This document shows positions 24,715 to 34,652 of a DNA stretch of 64,000 bases, one piece after another. How positions within the stretch are numbered: position 1 is the stretch's first letter; every line of letters begins with the position of its first letter. A program made the translations under genes and the position numbers. The notes under the pieces are model-generated. The model saw only the letters and a program-made list of their open reading frames with translations, was not told the DNA's origin and ran no database searches. Origin of the DNA: Pseudarthrobacter siccitolerans. GTDB taxonomy: Bacteria; Actinomycetota; Actinomycetes; Actinomycetales; Micrococcaceae. Location: NCBI RefSeq assembly GCF_030823375.1, contig NZ_JAUSXB010000001.1:2294001-2358000 (forward strand), given 5' to 3'.

Positions 24715-25923
24715 GTGACCTTCAACGAAGACGCCGCCGGCTGGAGCCCCGACACCCAGGCCGTCCGCGGCGGGCTGGACCGCACCAACTTCCAGGAAAC
24801 CAGCGAGGCTGTGTTCCTGAACTCCGGCTTTGTGTACGAATCCGCCGCCGCTGCCGAACGGGCCTTCACCGGTGAGGACGAACGCTTCGTCTACTCCCGC
24901 TACGGCAACCCCTCCGTTGCTACATTCCAGGAGCGGCTCCGCCTCCTGGAGGGCACCGAAGCGTGCTTTGCGACGGCGTCCGGCATGTCCGCAGTTTTCA
25001 CCGCCCTGGGTGCCTTGCTGGCTGCCGGCGACAGGGTGGTTGCCGCCCGCTCGCTCTTTGGCTCCTGCTTCGTGATCCTCAACGAGATCCTGCCGCGGTG
25101 GGGCGTGGAGACCGTATTCGTGGACGGCCCGGACCTGGACCAGTGGCGCGAAGCCCTGTCCCAGCCCACCACCGCCGTGTTCTTCGAGTCGCCGTCAAAT
25201 CCCATGCAGGAAATCGTGGACACTGCGGCGGTGAGCGAACTCGCCCACGCCGCAGGTGCCACCGTCGTCGTCGACAACGTCTTTGCCACTCCCCTGCTGC
25301 AGCGTTGCGGCCAGTTCGGCGCCGACGTCATTGTCTACTCGGGTACCAAGCACATCGACGGCCAGGGCAGGGTCCTGGGCGGCGCCATCCTGGGCACCAA
25401 GGAATTCATCGAAGGCCCGGTCAAGCAGCTCATGCGGCACACCGGCCCGTCGCTGTCCGCCTTCAACGCGTGGGTCCTCACCAAGGGCCTTGAGACCATG
25501 GCCTTGCGCGTCAACCACTCCTCCGCCTCGGCGCTGCGGATCGCCGAGTGGCTGGAGCAGCAGCCGGCCGTGAGCTGGATCAAGTACCCGCTGCTGAAGT
25601 CGCACCCGCAGTACGAGCTCGCCGCAAAGCAGATGAAGGCGGGCGGCACGGTGCTCACCCTTGAACTTGCCCCTTCCGGCGGCCGCTCGGGCAAGGAGGC
25701 CGCCTTTGCGCTGCTGGATGCCTTGCGGATCATCGACATCTCGAACAACCTGGGCGATTCCAAGTCCCTGATCACCCACCCTGCCACCACCACGCACCGG
25801 GCGATGGGACCTGAGGGCCGCGCGGCCATTGGCCTGAGCGATGGAGTTGTTCGGCTCTCGGTGGGGCTTGAGGACGTGGACGACCTGATTGGCGACCTGG
25901 AACAGGCACTCAAGCAGATTTAG
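24715..25923 (+). CDS. metZ: O-succinylhomoserine sulfhydrylase
   Basis: A 402-residue PLP enzyme of the Cys/Met-metabolism family (fold type I). Lys212 in VIVYSGTKHIDGQGRVLGG is the PLP lysine; SRYGNPSV is typical, as is NNLGDSKSLITHPATTTH. MetZ makes homocysteine directly from an acyl-homoserine and sulfide. The HIDGQGRVLGG form fits MetZ better than cystathionine gamma-synthase. It starts at GTG immediately after the rhodanese stop and ends the SAM-riboswitch operon. The 190 nt after it hold no gene that I can see. Confidence 0.9.
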   Translation: MTFNEDAAGWSPDTQAVRGGLDRTNFQETSEAVFLNSGFVYESAAAAERAFTGEDERFVYSRYGNPSVATFQERLRLLEGTEACFATASGMSAVFTALGALLAAGDRVVAARSLFGSCFVILNEILPRWGVETVFVDGPDLDQWREALSQPTTAVFFESPSNPMQEIVDTAAVSELAHAAGATVVVDNVFATPLLQRCGQFGADVIVYSGTKHIDGQGRVLGGAILGTKEFIEGPVKQLMRHTGPSLSAFNAWVLTKGLETMALRVNHSSASALRIAEWLEQQPAVSWIKYPLLKSHPQYELAAKQMKAGGTVLTLELAPSGGRSGKEAAFALLDALRIIDISNNLGDSKSLITHPATTTHRAMGPEGRAAIGLSDGVVRLSVGLEDVDDLIGDLEQALKQI

Positions 25924-26113
25924 CGCTGGCTGGAGCTTTGTGCTGGCTCCCGAGCGCTGGCTCCGCTCCGGCACCGGGACCATTTGCCGCTTGCTGCTCC
26001 TTCGTCGCTCTGACGCAAGCTACAAAAATGGCCCCGGTCCCCTCGCTGGACTACGCGACTGTACCGGAAATCTCGCGCGCTGCGCCGGAAATCCACCGGC
26101 CGTTGCCCTGGTC

Positions 26114-26416
26114 TCAGGCGTCCGGTACGGAGAGTTGGACGGCGACCACGTCGCCTTCACTGATCCGCGCTTTGTCCCTGATCGCCTTCTTCAGGGGCAA
26201 AAGGTAAGAACCGCTCTGAGCGTCCCGGAAGAGCGAAGTCTGCCAGGAGTGTCCGCCGATCTCGGCCCTGACTTTGATCGAGCCGAACGCCTTGCTGGAC
26301 CCTGCAGTTTGAACGCGCACATCGTCCGCGATCTCTGCCGGCAGGGTCAGGAAGTGCCAACCGGCCTCGCCGGGATACAGCCACAATGCTGCTTTGAAAG
26401 AATACGACGCCGTCAC
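26114..26416 (-). CDS. DUF1905-domain protein
   Basis: A 100-residue protein matching DUF1905: SFKAALWLYPGEAGWHFLTLPAEIADDV, then VRAEIGGHSWQTSLFRDAQSGSYLLPLKKAIRDKARISEGDVVAVQL. This small beta-barrel fold often occurs with YdeI-like domains; its function is unknown. The open frame goes on to 26494, but the family homology starts just after GTG 26416, which is preferred. It is isolated, with convergent metZ on one side and a divergent HNH gene on the other. Confidence 0.83.
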   Translation of the reverse strand: MTASYSFKAALWLYPGEAGWHFLTLPAEIADDVRVQTAGSSKAFGSIKVRAEIGGHSWQTSLFRDAQSGSYLLPLKKAIRDKARISEGDVVAVQLSVPDA

Positions 26417-26533
26417 GCGCCGAGTATGGCACTTTCGGGCCCCACATATAAAGCGGCCAAAAAGTTCTGCAGTTTTTCCCACCGGCCGGCCCACCGCACC
26501 TAAAATGTCAGACCCCCGTTAGAAGATGTTTCT

Positions 26534-28369
26534 ATGGGAAACGGCGCGGGCACAGTGGCGGTGATGGAGGGCATTCATGCTTCCGTCGCTGGCCTTGATG
26601 CGCTGTTTGTTGAGGATGCCCGCTTGGGCGCGGGCCGCCCGGGCCCTGCTAATACTGACGGCGTTGACGTCGTGACCGATGTGCTGCAGCGGCAGTATGA
26701 GATCCGTCTGGAGCGGATGGCCGTAACGAAGCAGCTGGAAGCCCAGATCGCCGCCATCAAGGCCCGGGATGCCGCCGAGGCCATCGAAATCCAGCACGAG
26801 ATGACCCCGCCCGAAGCACCCGCACACGAACGCACTTACGCGGAGATGTCCGCGATCGAGGAAATCGCAGGCGTCCTGACCATCAGCTCCCCCGCCGCCG
26901 GGGCGCTCGTCACCCAGTCCCGGCAAGTCTGCTCCCTGCCGCCGGTCATGGACGCCCTCTCCGCCGGGGCCATTACCTGGCAGCACGCCAAAATCATCGC
27001 CGACGAAACCGAAGGCCTCGGCCCCGCCGGCGCGGCCGCCCTCGCCGCGCACTTCCTGGACCCCGACGCACCCAACCCGGCACGCGGAGCCGCCGCCGGC
27101 GAACTCGTACCGTCACGGTTCCGGACCCGAGTCCGTAACTGGCGCGAACGCCACCACCCCGAAACCCTCGAAAAACGCCACACCAAAGGCGCCGCCGACC
27201 GGCGGATGGAATACACCCCGGACCGCGACGGCATGGCCTGGCTCTCCCTGTACCTGCCCGCCGACACCGCATCCGCCATCTGGAACCGCAGCACCGCCCT
27301 CGCCCGCGGCCTCCAGGGCCCCGAAGAGCCCCGGTCAATGACACAACTCCGGCCCGACATCGCCGCCGGCCTGCTTCTCAGCGCCGGCCCAGCCCTCAGC
27401 CCCGCCCCCGAAAGCACCGCGGGTCAAAGCACCGCAGGACAAAGCACCACGGGCGAAGGCAAGACAGAAACCACCGAAGACGGCTTCGATGCCCCCATCG
27501 GCGTGGCCTCCGTGTCCGTCAATGACCGGCCCGCCGCCGACCTCGCCTCCGCCGGGCATGAGGAAACCGGCCGCAGCGGTTACACGGACCTCGCCAGCGT
27601 CCCAGTCCCGAATGCCCAAGTGCTCGTCACGGTCCCGGTGTTCGCACTCCTCGGCCTCACCGACGAACCCGCAACCCTGGACGGCTACGGACCTATCCCC
27701 GCCTCCATGGCCCGGAAACTGGTCACCGAAGGGGCCAGTTCCTTCTACCGGGTGCTCGTAGATCCCCGGGACGGGGCACCGCTCGAGATCGGGCGCACCA
27801 GCTACCGGCTCACTAAAGCCCTGAAAAAGGCGCTCCAGCTTCGGGACGGCAAATGCACCTTCCCCGGCTGCAACAACCACTCCCTCGACAACGACACCGA
27901 CCACCTCACCGCCTGGCACCACGGCGGAACCACCGGAATCAGCAACCTGGCCCAACTCTGCCCGAAACACCATCGCCTCAAACACCACAAACCTTGGACA
28001 CCCACCCAAGCCACACACAACGAACCACCCGGCTGGACCTCCCCCACCGGCCGACACTACAAACCCGAACAACCCGACCAGGAACCACCACAATGGCCGC
28101 AGATCCTGCATGTCTTCGGGAAACCCTTCGAAGCGCCCGCCTTCGACCCACGCTGGGCGGAGCCGCCCACCCTGGAGCCGCCTGACGGTTACTTCCTGGA
28201 CGTTGAGCCTCCGCTTGAAGAACCCGACGATGACAGTCTTGTGGATCCGGACGACATCCCGCTCGACGATCCTGCATGGGACGACTTCTACGCCACGCCC
28301 CCGAAACTCCCTCAGGACCCGTTTCCCGACTGGCACCTCTGGCTCAGCGAATCCCTCTCGGTCCCCTGA
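26534..28369 (+). CDS. DUF222/13E12-family protein with HNH nuclease domain
   Basis: A 611-residue protein with a long DUF222 region in the N-terminal two thirds and a C-terminal HNH nuclease. The HNH motif is CTFPGCNNHSLDNDTDHLTAW, then GISNLAQLCPKHHRLKH, which keeps the zinc cysteines and catalytic histidines. A low-complexity insert AGQSTAGQSTTG lies around residue 298. The family is abundant in actinobacteria, in several copies per genome; roles in DNA repair or mobile elements are suspected but not shown. No integrase or IS genes are next to it. Confidence 0.9.
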   Translation: MGNGAGTVAVMEGIHASVAGLDALFVEDARLGAGRPGPANTDGVDVVTDVLQRQYEIRLERMAVTKQLEAQIAAIKARDAAEAIEIQHEMTPPEAPAHERTYAEMSAIEEIAGVLTISSPAAGALVTQSRQVCSLPPVMDALSAGAITWQHAKIIADETEGLGPAGAAALAAHFLDPDAPNPARGAAAGELVPSRFRTRVRNWRERHHPETLEKRHTKGAADRRMEYTPDRDGMAWLSLYLPADTASAIWNRSTALARGLQGPEEPRSMTQLRPDIAAGLLLSAGPALSPAPESTAGQSTAGQSTTGEGKTETTEDGFDAPIGVASVSVNDRPAADLASAGHEETGRSGYTDLASVPVPNAQVLVTVPVFALLGLTDEPATLDGYGPIPASMARKLVTEGASSFYRVLVDPRDGAPLEIGRTSYRLTKALKKALQLRDGKCTFPGCNNHSLDNDTDHLTAWHHGGTTGISNLAQLCPKHHRLKHHKPWTPTQATHNEPPGWTSPTGRHYKPEQPDQEPPQWPQILHVFGKPFEAPAFDPRWAEPPTLEPPDGYFLDVEPPLEEPDDDSLVDPDDIPLDDPAWDDFYATPPKLPQDPFPDWHLWLSESLSVP

Positions 28370-28422
28370 GGCTTGCTGTTCGCGGCTCTTTCCCCTGAAT
28401 CCTGGCCCTCAGTCCCGGCCCA

Positions 28423-29649
28423 CTAGGACTGCCTGACACGCAGCAGTTCCGGGGCCTCATCAACCGGGGAAAGATTCAACGCCCCCCGCATGGTGACGTC
28501 CACCGCATGCCTGACCACAGCGCTGAAACCAAGGTCGCCAGGTTCCGCGGCTGCCATAGCCCTGTCCCGGACGCGCCGCTGTTCAGCTGCCCCTGTTCCA
28601 CGAGCAATGACGTCCTCCACCCCTTGCCGGGCCAAGGCCAGTTCACCTTGCTCCTGCAATACCGGGGCGAGATAGTCCACCAGGGAGCGCACCACGTCCG
28701 CGGCACGCGCCGGCCGGAAAGTCCCAAAGTCGAGCAGTTCCCCGCCAAGTCCCTCGCTGCTCGCCTGCCAGGAAGCCATCCGCAAAAGCACAGTGGGCAC
28801 GGGAGCGGGATCCACTCCGTCGTGCCACTCACGGCTCGCAGTTTCCACCAGCGCCCGCACCAGGACTGCAATGAGTGCGGCGTCTTCTGCCCGAAGGCAG
28901 ACGTCCGCCACCCTGACCTCAACCGTGGGATGGTTTCGCGACAGGCGGGCGTCGAAGTAAATCATCCCTTCATCCAGCATCACACCGCTGTCCAGGAGCC
29001 GGGCAACCACCCTCCGGTAGGCAGAGTAGGTCCCGTAGATTCCGGACGGTCCGGCAGTCGGCCAACGGTTCCATGCCTGCGTGCGGTAGCTCTCGAAGCC
29101 GGTCTGCATACCGTTCCAGAAGGGAGAATTCGCGCTGAGCGCAGTCAGCACGGCAAGCTTGTCGCGGATCCGGTCCAGCACTGCCACGCCCTCGTCGTGC
29201 GACTCAATGTAGGTGTGTACGTGGAAGCCGCACGTCAATTGCTCCTGGGCTGTCAGGCCAAACCGCTCCAGCATCTTGGCATAACGGGGATCAGGAGTAG
29301 TGTGGCTGGACAAACCGAGCGGTGAGGTGGCCAACGCCGCCACCCGTGCCTTGTTATTCCTGGCAGCCCTGTCCGCAAGCGCCCGCCCTGCCCGGATCTG
29401 CTCCAGCAGCTCTCCGTACTCCAGGCAGGGCCGGGTCTGGGTCTCTATCTGCTCCAGCTTGAGTTCGGCACTCAGTCCCATCTCGTCATCGATAACGGCT
29501 GTGTCCTGGGCGTGCAGAACACGAGGGTCGTCTGGAGCGTCGTCGGCGGCCATTCGGCGGCCGGACAGCAGCGCATCAGCAAGGGCCAGCGGTTCGCCAC
29601 TGTCCGCATCAACGATCAGGAGTTCTTCCTCGACTCCGAATGTACGCAT
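28423..29649 (-). CDS. YbdK-type carboxylate-amine ligase (glutamate-cysteine ligase family 2)
   Basis: A 408-residue protein of the GCS2/YbdK family, which forms a gamma-peptide bond using ATP. Signature parts are [22 protein letters not shown] at the N-terminus and [25 protein letters not shown], with [20 protein letters not shown] in the middle. Weak gamma-glutamylcysteine ligase activity is known for E. coli YbdK; the natural substrates are open. ATG 29649 fits the usual MRTFGVEEE start; a GTG two codons earlier is possible. Confidence 0.92.
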   Translation of the reverse strand: MRTFGVEEELLIVDADSGEPLALADALLSGRRMAADDAPDDPRVLHAQDTAVIDDEMGLSAELKLEQIETQTRPCLEYGELLEQIRAGRALADRAARNNKARVAALATSPLGLSSHTTPDPRYAKMLERFGLTAQEQLTCGFHVHTYIESHDEGVAVLDRIRDKLAVLTALSANSPFWNGMQTGFESYRTQAWNRWPTAGPSGIYGTYSAYRRVVARLLDSGVMLDEGMIYFDARLSRNHPTVEVRVADVCLRAEDAALIAVLVRALVETASREWHDGVDPAPVPTVLLRMASWQASSEGLGGELLDFGTFRPARAADVVRSLVDYLAPVLQEQGELALARQGVEDVIARGTGAAEQRRVRDRAMAAAEPGDLGFSAVVRHAVDVTMRGALNLSPVDEAPELLRVRQS

Positions 29650-29716
29650 ACTCACATTCTGCGACAGGGCAGCGCCTTTTGACGGCCTTCATTGTTTCAT
29701 GACGAAGCGTGAATGG

Positions 29717-31240
29717 TCAGTCCTGGAAGTACTCCACCTTGGCCCCGATGGTGTTAAGCCGCTCTGCCAGGTCCTCGTAACCGCGCTCGATAACGTAAAT
29801 GTTCCGCAGCTCGGACACTCCCCTTGCCGCCAGCATGGCCAGCAGCAAGCAGGCCGCGGGGCGTAGAGCCGGCGGGCAGCCAACCTCTGCCGCGCGCCAC
29901 TTGGTGGGCCCGTTGACGTAGATCCGGTGCGGGTCCAGCAGCTGGACCTGCGCCCCCAACCGGTTCAGCTCAGTCAGGTAGATGGCGCGGTTCTCGTAGA
30001 CCCAGTCGTGGATCATGGTTTGCCCGCTCGCATTTGCAGCGATCACGGCAAAGAAGGGCAGGTTATCGATATTCAGGCCCGGGAACGGCATGGGGTGGAT
30101 CTTGTCCTCGGGAGCATTCAGCCGGGATGGCTTGGTGGTGACGTCCACCAGCCGGGTCCGGCCATTCCGGGCCATATACTCGCTCGAGATTTCAAGCCGC
30201 TGTCCCATCTGCTCCAGCGTGGCCAGTTCGATCTCCATGAACTCGATGGGCACGCGGCGGATGGTCACTTCCGAATTGGTGACAATACCGGCGGTGATGA
30301 GGCTCATGGCCTCGATGGGGTCCTCGGACGGGAAGTATTCAATCTCGGCATTGATCAGGGAACGGCCGGTGATCTTCAACGTGGTGGTGCCGATTCCGTC
30401 AATGCTTACACCGAGCATCTGCAGGTAGAAGCACAGGTCCTGCACCATGTAGTTCGGGCTGGCGTTGCGGATCACGGTCGTCCCCTCCCGGTGCGCCGCT
30501 GCCATGATGGCGTTCTCGGTGACGGTGTCGCCGCGCTCGGTCAGTACAAAGGAACGGTCGCGGGTATCGGCAGAGGGCGCCTGCACGGTGTAGAAGCCCT
30601 GAGTTGCTTCCACGCTGAGACCGAACTGGCGCAGCGCCTGCATGTGCGGCTCCACGGTACGGGTGCCAAGGTCACAACCGCCAGCGTACGGAAGGCGGTA
30701 CCCCGAGGACTCATCCATCAGGGGCCCCAGCAGCATGATGACACTGCGGGTGCGGCGGGCGGCTTCCACGTCCATGGCTTCGAGGTTCAGGACCTCCGGC
30801 CGGCGGAGCTGAAGGTCGGTGTCATTCAGCCAGGTGCATTCCATGCCGATGCTGGTGAGCACCTCGACGATGCGGTTGACTTCCTCAATGCGGGCAAGAC
30901 GGCGAAGAATAGTGGTGCCCCGGTTGATGAGGCTGGCACACAGCAGCGCGACACCTGCATTCTTGCTGCTGTTGACGTCCACAGCACCGGAGAGGGTCCG
31001 CCCGCCCTCCACCCGGAGGTGCGTCATTTGGGGTTTACCCACGTTGACGATGCTTCGGCCGAAAATTGTTTCGAGGCGCTGGATCATCTTCAGGCTCAGG
31101 TTCTGCTTGCCCTGCTCCATCCGGGCAATGGCACTCTGGCTGGTGCCGAGCTCCGAGGCCAGCTGTCCCTGGGTCCAGCCCTTCTCGCTCCGGGCATCCC
31201 GAAGCATGGCGGCAACGTGTTCCGTGGTCTCTTGCGTCAT
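29717..31240 (-). CDS. Fusion: XRE helix-turn-helix + MurA-like enolpyruvyl transferase
   Basis: A 507-residue fusion. Residues about 8-60 form an XRE/Cro helix-turn-helix (RDARSEKGWTQGQLASELGTSQSAIARMEQG). From about residue 72 the protein resembles MurA (UDP-GlcNAc 1-carboxyvinyltransferase): Lys93/Asn94 in SSKNAG, and the active Cys189 in YAGGCDLG are kept. It may be an active enzyme with a DNA-binding or regulatory head, or a sensor of cell-wall precursors. TATATT lies exactly 6 nt upstream of the ATG, suggesting a leaderless transcript. A housekeeping MurA is probably encoded elsewhere. Confidence 0.88.
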   Translation of the reverse strand: MTQETTEHVAAMLRDARSEKGWTQGQLASELGTSQSAIARMEQGKQNLSLKMIQRLETIFGRSIVNVGKPQMTHLRVEGGRTLSGAVDVNSSKNAGVALLCASLINRGTTILRRLARIEEVNRIVEVLTSIGMECTWLNDTDLQLRRPEVLNLEAMDVEAARRTRSVIMLLGPLMDESSGYRLPYAGGCDLGTRTVEPHMQALRQFGLSVEATQGFYTVQAPSADTRDRSFVLTERGDTVTENAIMAAAHREGTTVIRNASPNYMVQDLCFYLQMLGVSIDGIGTTTLKITGRSLINAEIEYFPSEDPIEAMSLITAGIVTNSEVTIRRVPIEFMEIELATLEQMGQRLEISSEYMARNGRTRLVDVTTKPSRLNAPEDKIHPMPFPGLNIDNLPFFAVIAANASGQTMIHDWVYENRAIYLTELNRLGAQVQLLDPHRIYVNGPTKWRAAEVGCPPALRPAACLLLAMLAARGVSELRNIYVIERGYEDLAERLNTIGAKVEYFQD

Positions 31241-31417
31241 GGAGGCAATATATCATAAATGAGCTATGGCGGATCCTGGGAGAGCGCAAAAGCGGCAATA
31301 AGAGAACGTTTACCCACTACATGCGATAGAAATGGAACACTCTCCGTTCTTGACCCCGCCCACTGCGCCGGGGACACCGTAAGGACCTCTTCCTTCAGTG
31401 ACCACGGAGGTGGCCCA

Positions 31418-32240
31418 TTGCGGACGTCACAAGGCACGCGAACGCCAGCCGCCTGGGCTGCTTTGATGCTCGCCGCCCTGCTCCTGGTCCCTTGGCCGGC
31501 TTCCGCATCACCCTCACCGGGAGAAGGCACCCAGTCGCTCCTCGGCAACGATATTTCGTGGCCCCAGTGCAGCAAGGACCTTCCCACGAGCCAGGCGTTC
31601 GCGATCGTGGGCGTCAACAACGGCCTAGCCAACACCACCAACCCATGCCTCGCCAAACAGCTCACGTGGGCAGCGTCGTCATCCGGCGGCACACCGCAAC
31701 CAAAGGTCTCCCTTTACGTCAACACCGCCAATCCGGGGAGCGCAGGCTCATGGTGGCCCACCAGCGATGAATATCCCGCCGGCACCCCGGTCCATAACCC
31801 CTACGGGCCCTGCAAGGCGAAGGACTACGGCAAGGCCTGCGCCTACATGTACGGCTACGCGAAGGCTTGGGATGACGCCTACATCCGCGGGATCAGCCAA
31901 CCCTCGGATTACATCTGGTGGCTGGATGTGGAAACCGGAAACAGCTGGTCCACGGCAGACAAGGACGCCAATCGCGCAGTCCTGGAGGGCATGACGGACT
32001 TCTTCCGCAGCATCAACACCAAGGGAGTGGGCATCTATTCGACCGGCTCCCAATGGAGCCAGATCGTGGGAACCATCAGCAGTTCGAGCAACCTCTACTC
32101 ACTGCCGAGCTGGCTGGCGGGGGCGCGCACGCAGACCGGTGCCAAAGGCAACTGTTCCAACCCGCCGCTGGCGTCGGGCGGCCGGGTCACGCTCACGCAG
32201 TTTGTGTCGCGGGTTCGACTACGACTATTCCTGCGTCTGA
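31418..32240 (+). pseudogene. Secreted DUF1906 (glycoside-hydrolase-like) protein with 3'-terminal frameshift
   Basis: A secreted protein of about 273 residues with a signal peptide (AAWAALMLAALLLVPWPASA) and a DUF1906 TIM-barrel-like domain (SLLGNDISWPQC, SLYVNTANPG, IWWLDVETGNSWS, VGIYSTGSQWSQIVG). The TTG at 31418 is chosen because GGAGGTGG (31406-31413) precedes it. Near the end, LTQFVS is followed in the next frame by FDYDYSCV and a stop at 32238-32240, as in relatives. The present frame instead runs to 32503, into the next gene. One extra base near 32207-32213 explains this. Only the last ~9 residues and a Cys are affected, so the protein may still fold. Confidence 0.82.
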
Positions 32241-32301
32241 GCCCGCCCTGCGCCGCCCGCATATGCACCTGCACCAGCCGGACAAATCAGGCTTTGGCCG
32301 G

Positions 32302-33102
32302 TCAGCTCCCCAGCCACACCATGTTCCAGGTTCCTGCCCATAGTGCGGTAGCAAAGGCAGCACCGGCCATCAGCACGCCACCGCCCAGGACCCAGAGATC
32401 CAACCTGCTATACGTAGACTCCCGCGCCCAGGTCCGGGTTTCCCCGCCAAACCCGCGCGCCTCCATGGTCACCGCCAGGCGTGACGCGCGGCGGATGGCC
32501 TGAACCAGCAGTCCGAAACTCTGCCCCAGCGTCGCCTTGATCCGCTGCAGCGCGCTGCCCCGCGAGCCCACCCCGCGGGCACGCCGGGCCATGCCGATGG
32601 TTTGCCACTCTTCAGCCAGCAGTCCCACCAAGCGCATGGCCGCCAAGGTACCCAGCACGAACCGGTGCGGCAACCGGGCCTTTTGCGCCAGTGCGTCGGC
32701 CAGGTCAGTAGGGTCCGTGCAGCTCATCAGCAGCACCGCCGGCAGCGCAATCGCCAGCCCGCGCAGCATGAACCCGGCCCCCAGCTCCAGCGAGCCTTCG
32801 CTCATGGTCCAGATGCCGACGTCGATCAGCGTCCTTCCGCTGTCCGGCGCCAGGATGGAGGTGCTCCAGCCGCCCACGGCCGCGGCGATGATCAGCGGCC
32901 ACCCCCGCTGCCACAGCAGCGTGAGGGTGAGGCCGGCCAGCGGGAACAGCAGGAGTTCCGCAGCGAGGGCCACGGAGGCGGACACCCAGTCGATGGACAG
33001 TGCCAGCACAGCGGTCACCAGGAAGACGGCGGCGAACTTGCTCAGCGGATTGGCCCGGGTCAGCAGGGCGCGGTTTCCCTGCAGGTTCAGCTCCCGCCTC
33101 AT
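32302..33102 (-). CDS. ecfT: EcfT, energy-coupling transmembrane subunit
   Basis: A 266-residue membrane subunit of an ECF transporter. Two Ala-Arg-Gly coupling motifs are seen (MARRARGVG and MEARGFGG), which bind the ATPase pair, and about five hydrophobic segments. It is the last gene of ykoE-ecfAA'-ecfT; its start overlaps the ATPase stop by 4 nt. With YkoE as substrate subunit the complex probably imports a thiamine precursor. Confidence 0.92.
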   Translation of the reverse strand: MRRELNLQGNRALLTRANPLSKFAAVFLVTAVLALSIDWVSASVALAAELLLFPLAGLTLTLLWQRGWPLIIAAAVGGWSTSILAPDSGRTLIDVGIWTMSEGSLELGAGFMLRGLAIALPAVLLMSCTDPTDLADALAQKARLPHRFVLGTLAAMRLVGLLAEEWQTIGMARRARGVGSRGSALQRIKATLGQSFGLLVQAIRRASRLAVTMEARGFGGETRTWARESTYSRLDLWVLGGGVLMAGAAFATALWAGTWNMVWLGS

Positions 33103-34652
33103 GATGCCACCGTCTGCGCCGCAGCGATTCGCAGCTCCGTCCCGCCCAGGGCCGCCGTGAATTCGGCATCATGGGTCACCGAGACCACCGCAGTCCCGGC
33201 GTCCAGCAGTTCGGACAGGAACGAGGCCAGCTCGGCCCAGGTGTTGGCGTCCTGGCCGAACGTGGGCTCGTCCAGGACCAGGACCTGCGGATGGGCAGCC
33301 AGGACCGTAGCCACGGAAAGCCGCCGTTTCTCACCGCCCGAGAGCGTATACGGGTTGGCGTCAACGAGCTCCGTCAGCCGCAACCGCTCCAGCAGCTCGT
33401 CCACCCGCTCCATGCCGTGACCCAGATGCCGGGGGCCAAACCGGAGTTCGTCCAGCACCTTCCCCGTGACGAACTGGTGCTCGGGCTCCTGGAAAACGGT
33501 GCCCACACGCTCGATCAGTTGTTCCGCCTTCCACTGGAAAGGATCAATCCCGGCACCGCGGCTGAGGGCCAGGGTGGCGGAGACCTTGCCGGCAACCGGC
33601 TCAAGCAGTCCGGCAAGGGTCAGGGCGAAAGTTGATTTTCCTGCGCCGTTGGGTCCCGTGACGGCCAGCGCCTGTCCGGCCCGGACCTGCGCGGTAATGC
33701 CTTGCTGCACGGGCATGGGCGGCAGCCTCCGGAAACCCTTGCGGCGGGCCCGTTCACGCGAGACCGCCAGTTCCTCGGCGGCGAGCAGGAGGTCGCCGGT
33801 TCCGGAAGCGGGTTCCGCCCGCCGCCGGGTTTCCGGGACATAGCCGGGCACCCATACCCCGGCAGCGGCCAGCATGCTCCGGGCCTCACTGAACACGCGG
33901 TCCGGCGGCCCGTCCAGAAGCACAGCTGGATCGGTGGACGAGCCGGGCTGCAGCACCACAATCCGGTCCACCAGGTCCTTCCACACGGACACCCGGTGCT
34001 CCACCACCACCAGCGTCGCCCCGGTCTTCTCGAGGCAACGCCCCACGGCGTCGCGGACCTCGATCACCCCCGCGGGGTCCAGGTTGGCCGTCGGCTCGTC
34101 GAGGAGGATCAGCCCGGGCCGCATGGCAAGGATGCCCGCGAGCGCAAGCCGCTGTTTCTGCCCGCCGGACAAGGCCGACGTCGGATGGTCCAGCGGCAGG
34201 TGGGACAGGCCGACGTCGGCCAGCGCCTCGTGCACGCGGGCCCAGATTTCGTCCCGGGGCACGGCAAGGTTCTCCGCGCCGAAGGCGACGTCGTCACCTA
34301 CGCGTGAAAGGACCACCTGCGTCTCGGGGTCCTGCTGCATGAGGCCGGCGCGGCCCCGCTGCTCGCGCGGGTAGGCTCCGCCAACCAGCAGCGAACCGGA
34401 CTCGTCGGAATCGCCCGCCTCGCCGCCGTCGTCGTTTACATCGCCCAGGACCCCCGCCAAGGCATGAAGGAGGGTGGACTTGCCCGCTCCGGACGGGCCG
34501 AGGAGGAGCACGCGCTCCCCCGGTTGGATGTCCAGGTCAAGGGCACGCACCGCGGGTTTGGCCCTGCCGGCATGCCGCCAGCCCCAGCCGCGGGCGCTGA
34601 TGGCGGCCGGGCGCGCCGCAACCGGAGTCCCGTGCTGGGAGGTAGCGGTCAT
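33099..34652 (-). CDS. EcfA-EcfA' fused double ATPase of ECF transporter
   Basis: A 517-residue protein with two ABC ATPase domains in one chain. The first has Walker A GPSGAGKST and signature LSGGQKQR with ILLDEPTANLD; the second has GPNGAGKST, signature LSGGEKRR and LVLDEPTFGQD. It powers vitamin or precursor uptake. The start ATG at 34652 overlaps the ykoE stop, so translation is coupled. The longer open frame upstream of 34652 is not used. Confidence 0.94.
   Translation of the reverse strand: MTATSQHGTPVAARPAAISARGWGWRHAGRAKPAVRALDLDIQPGERVLLLGPSGAGKSTLLHALAGVLGDVNDDGGEAGDSDESGSLLVGGAYPREQRGRAGLMQQDPETQVVLSRVGDDVAFGAENLAVPRDEIWARVHEALADVGLSHLPLDHPTSALSGGQKQRLALAGILAMRPGLILLDEPTANLDPAGVIEVRDAVGRCLEKTGATLVVVEHRVSVWKDLVDRIVVLQPGSSTDPAVLLDGPPDRVFSEARSMLAAAGVWVPGYVPETRRRAEPASGTGDLLLAAEELAVSRERARRKGFRRLPPMPVQQGITAQVRAGQALAVTGPNGAGKSTFALTLAGLLEPVAGKVSATLALSRGAGIDPFQWKAEQLIERVGTVFQEPEHQFVTGKVLDELRFGPRHLGHGMERVDELLERLRLTELVDANPYTLSGGEKRRLSVATVLAAHPQVLVLDEPTFGQDANTWAELASFLSELLDAGTAVVSVTHDAEFTAALGGTELRIAAAQTVAS

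Noticed and set aside
26534..28369. DUF222/HNH gene as part of a mobile element or intron
   Set aside because: No inverted repeats, integrase, transposase or reverse transcriptase around it, and flanking genes are intact.
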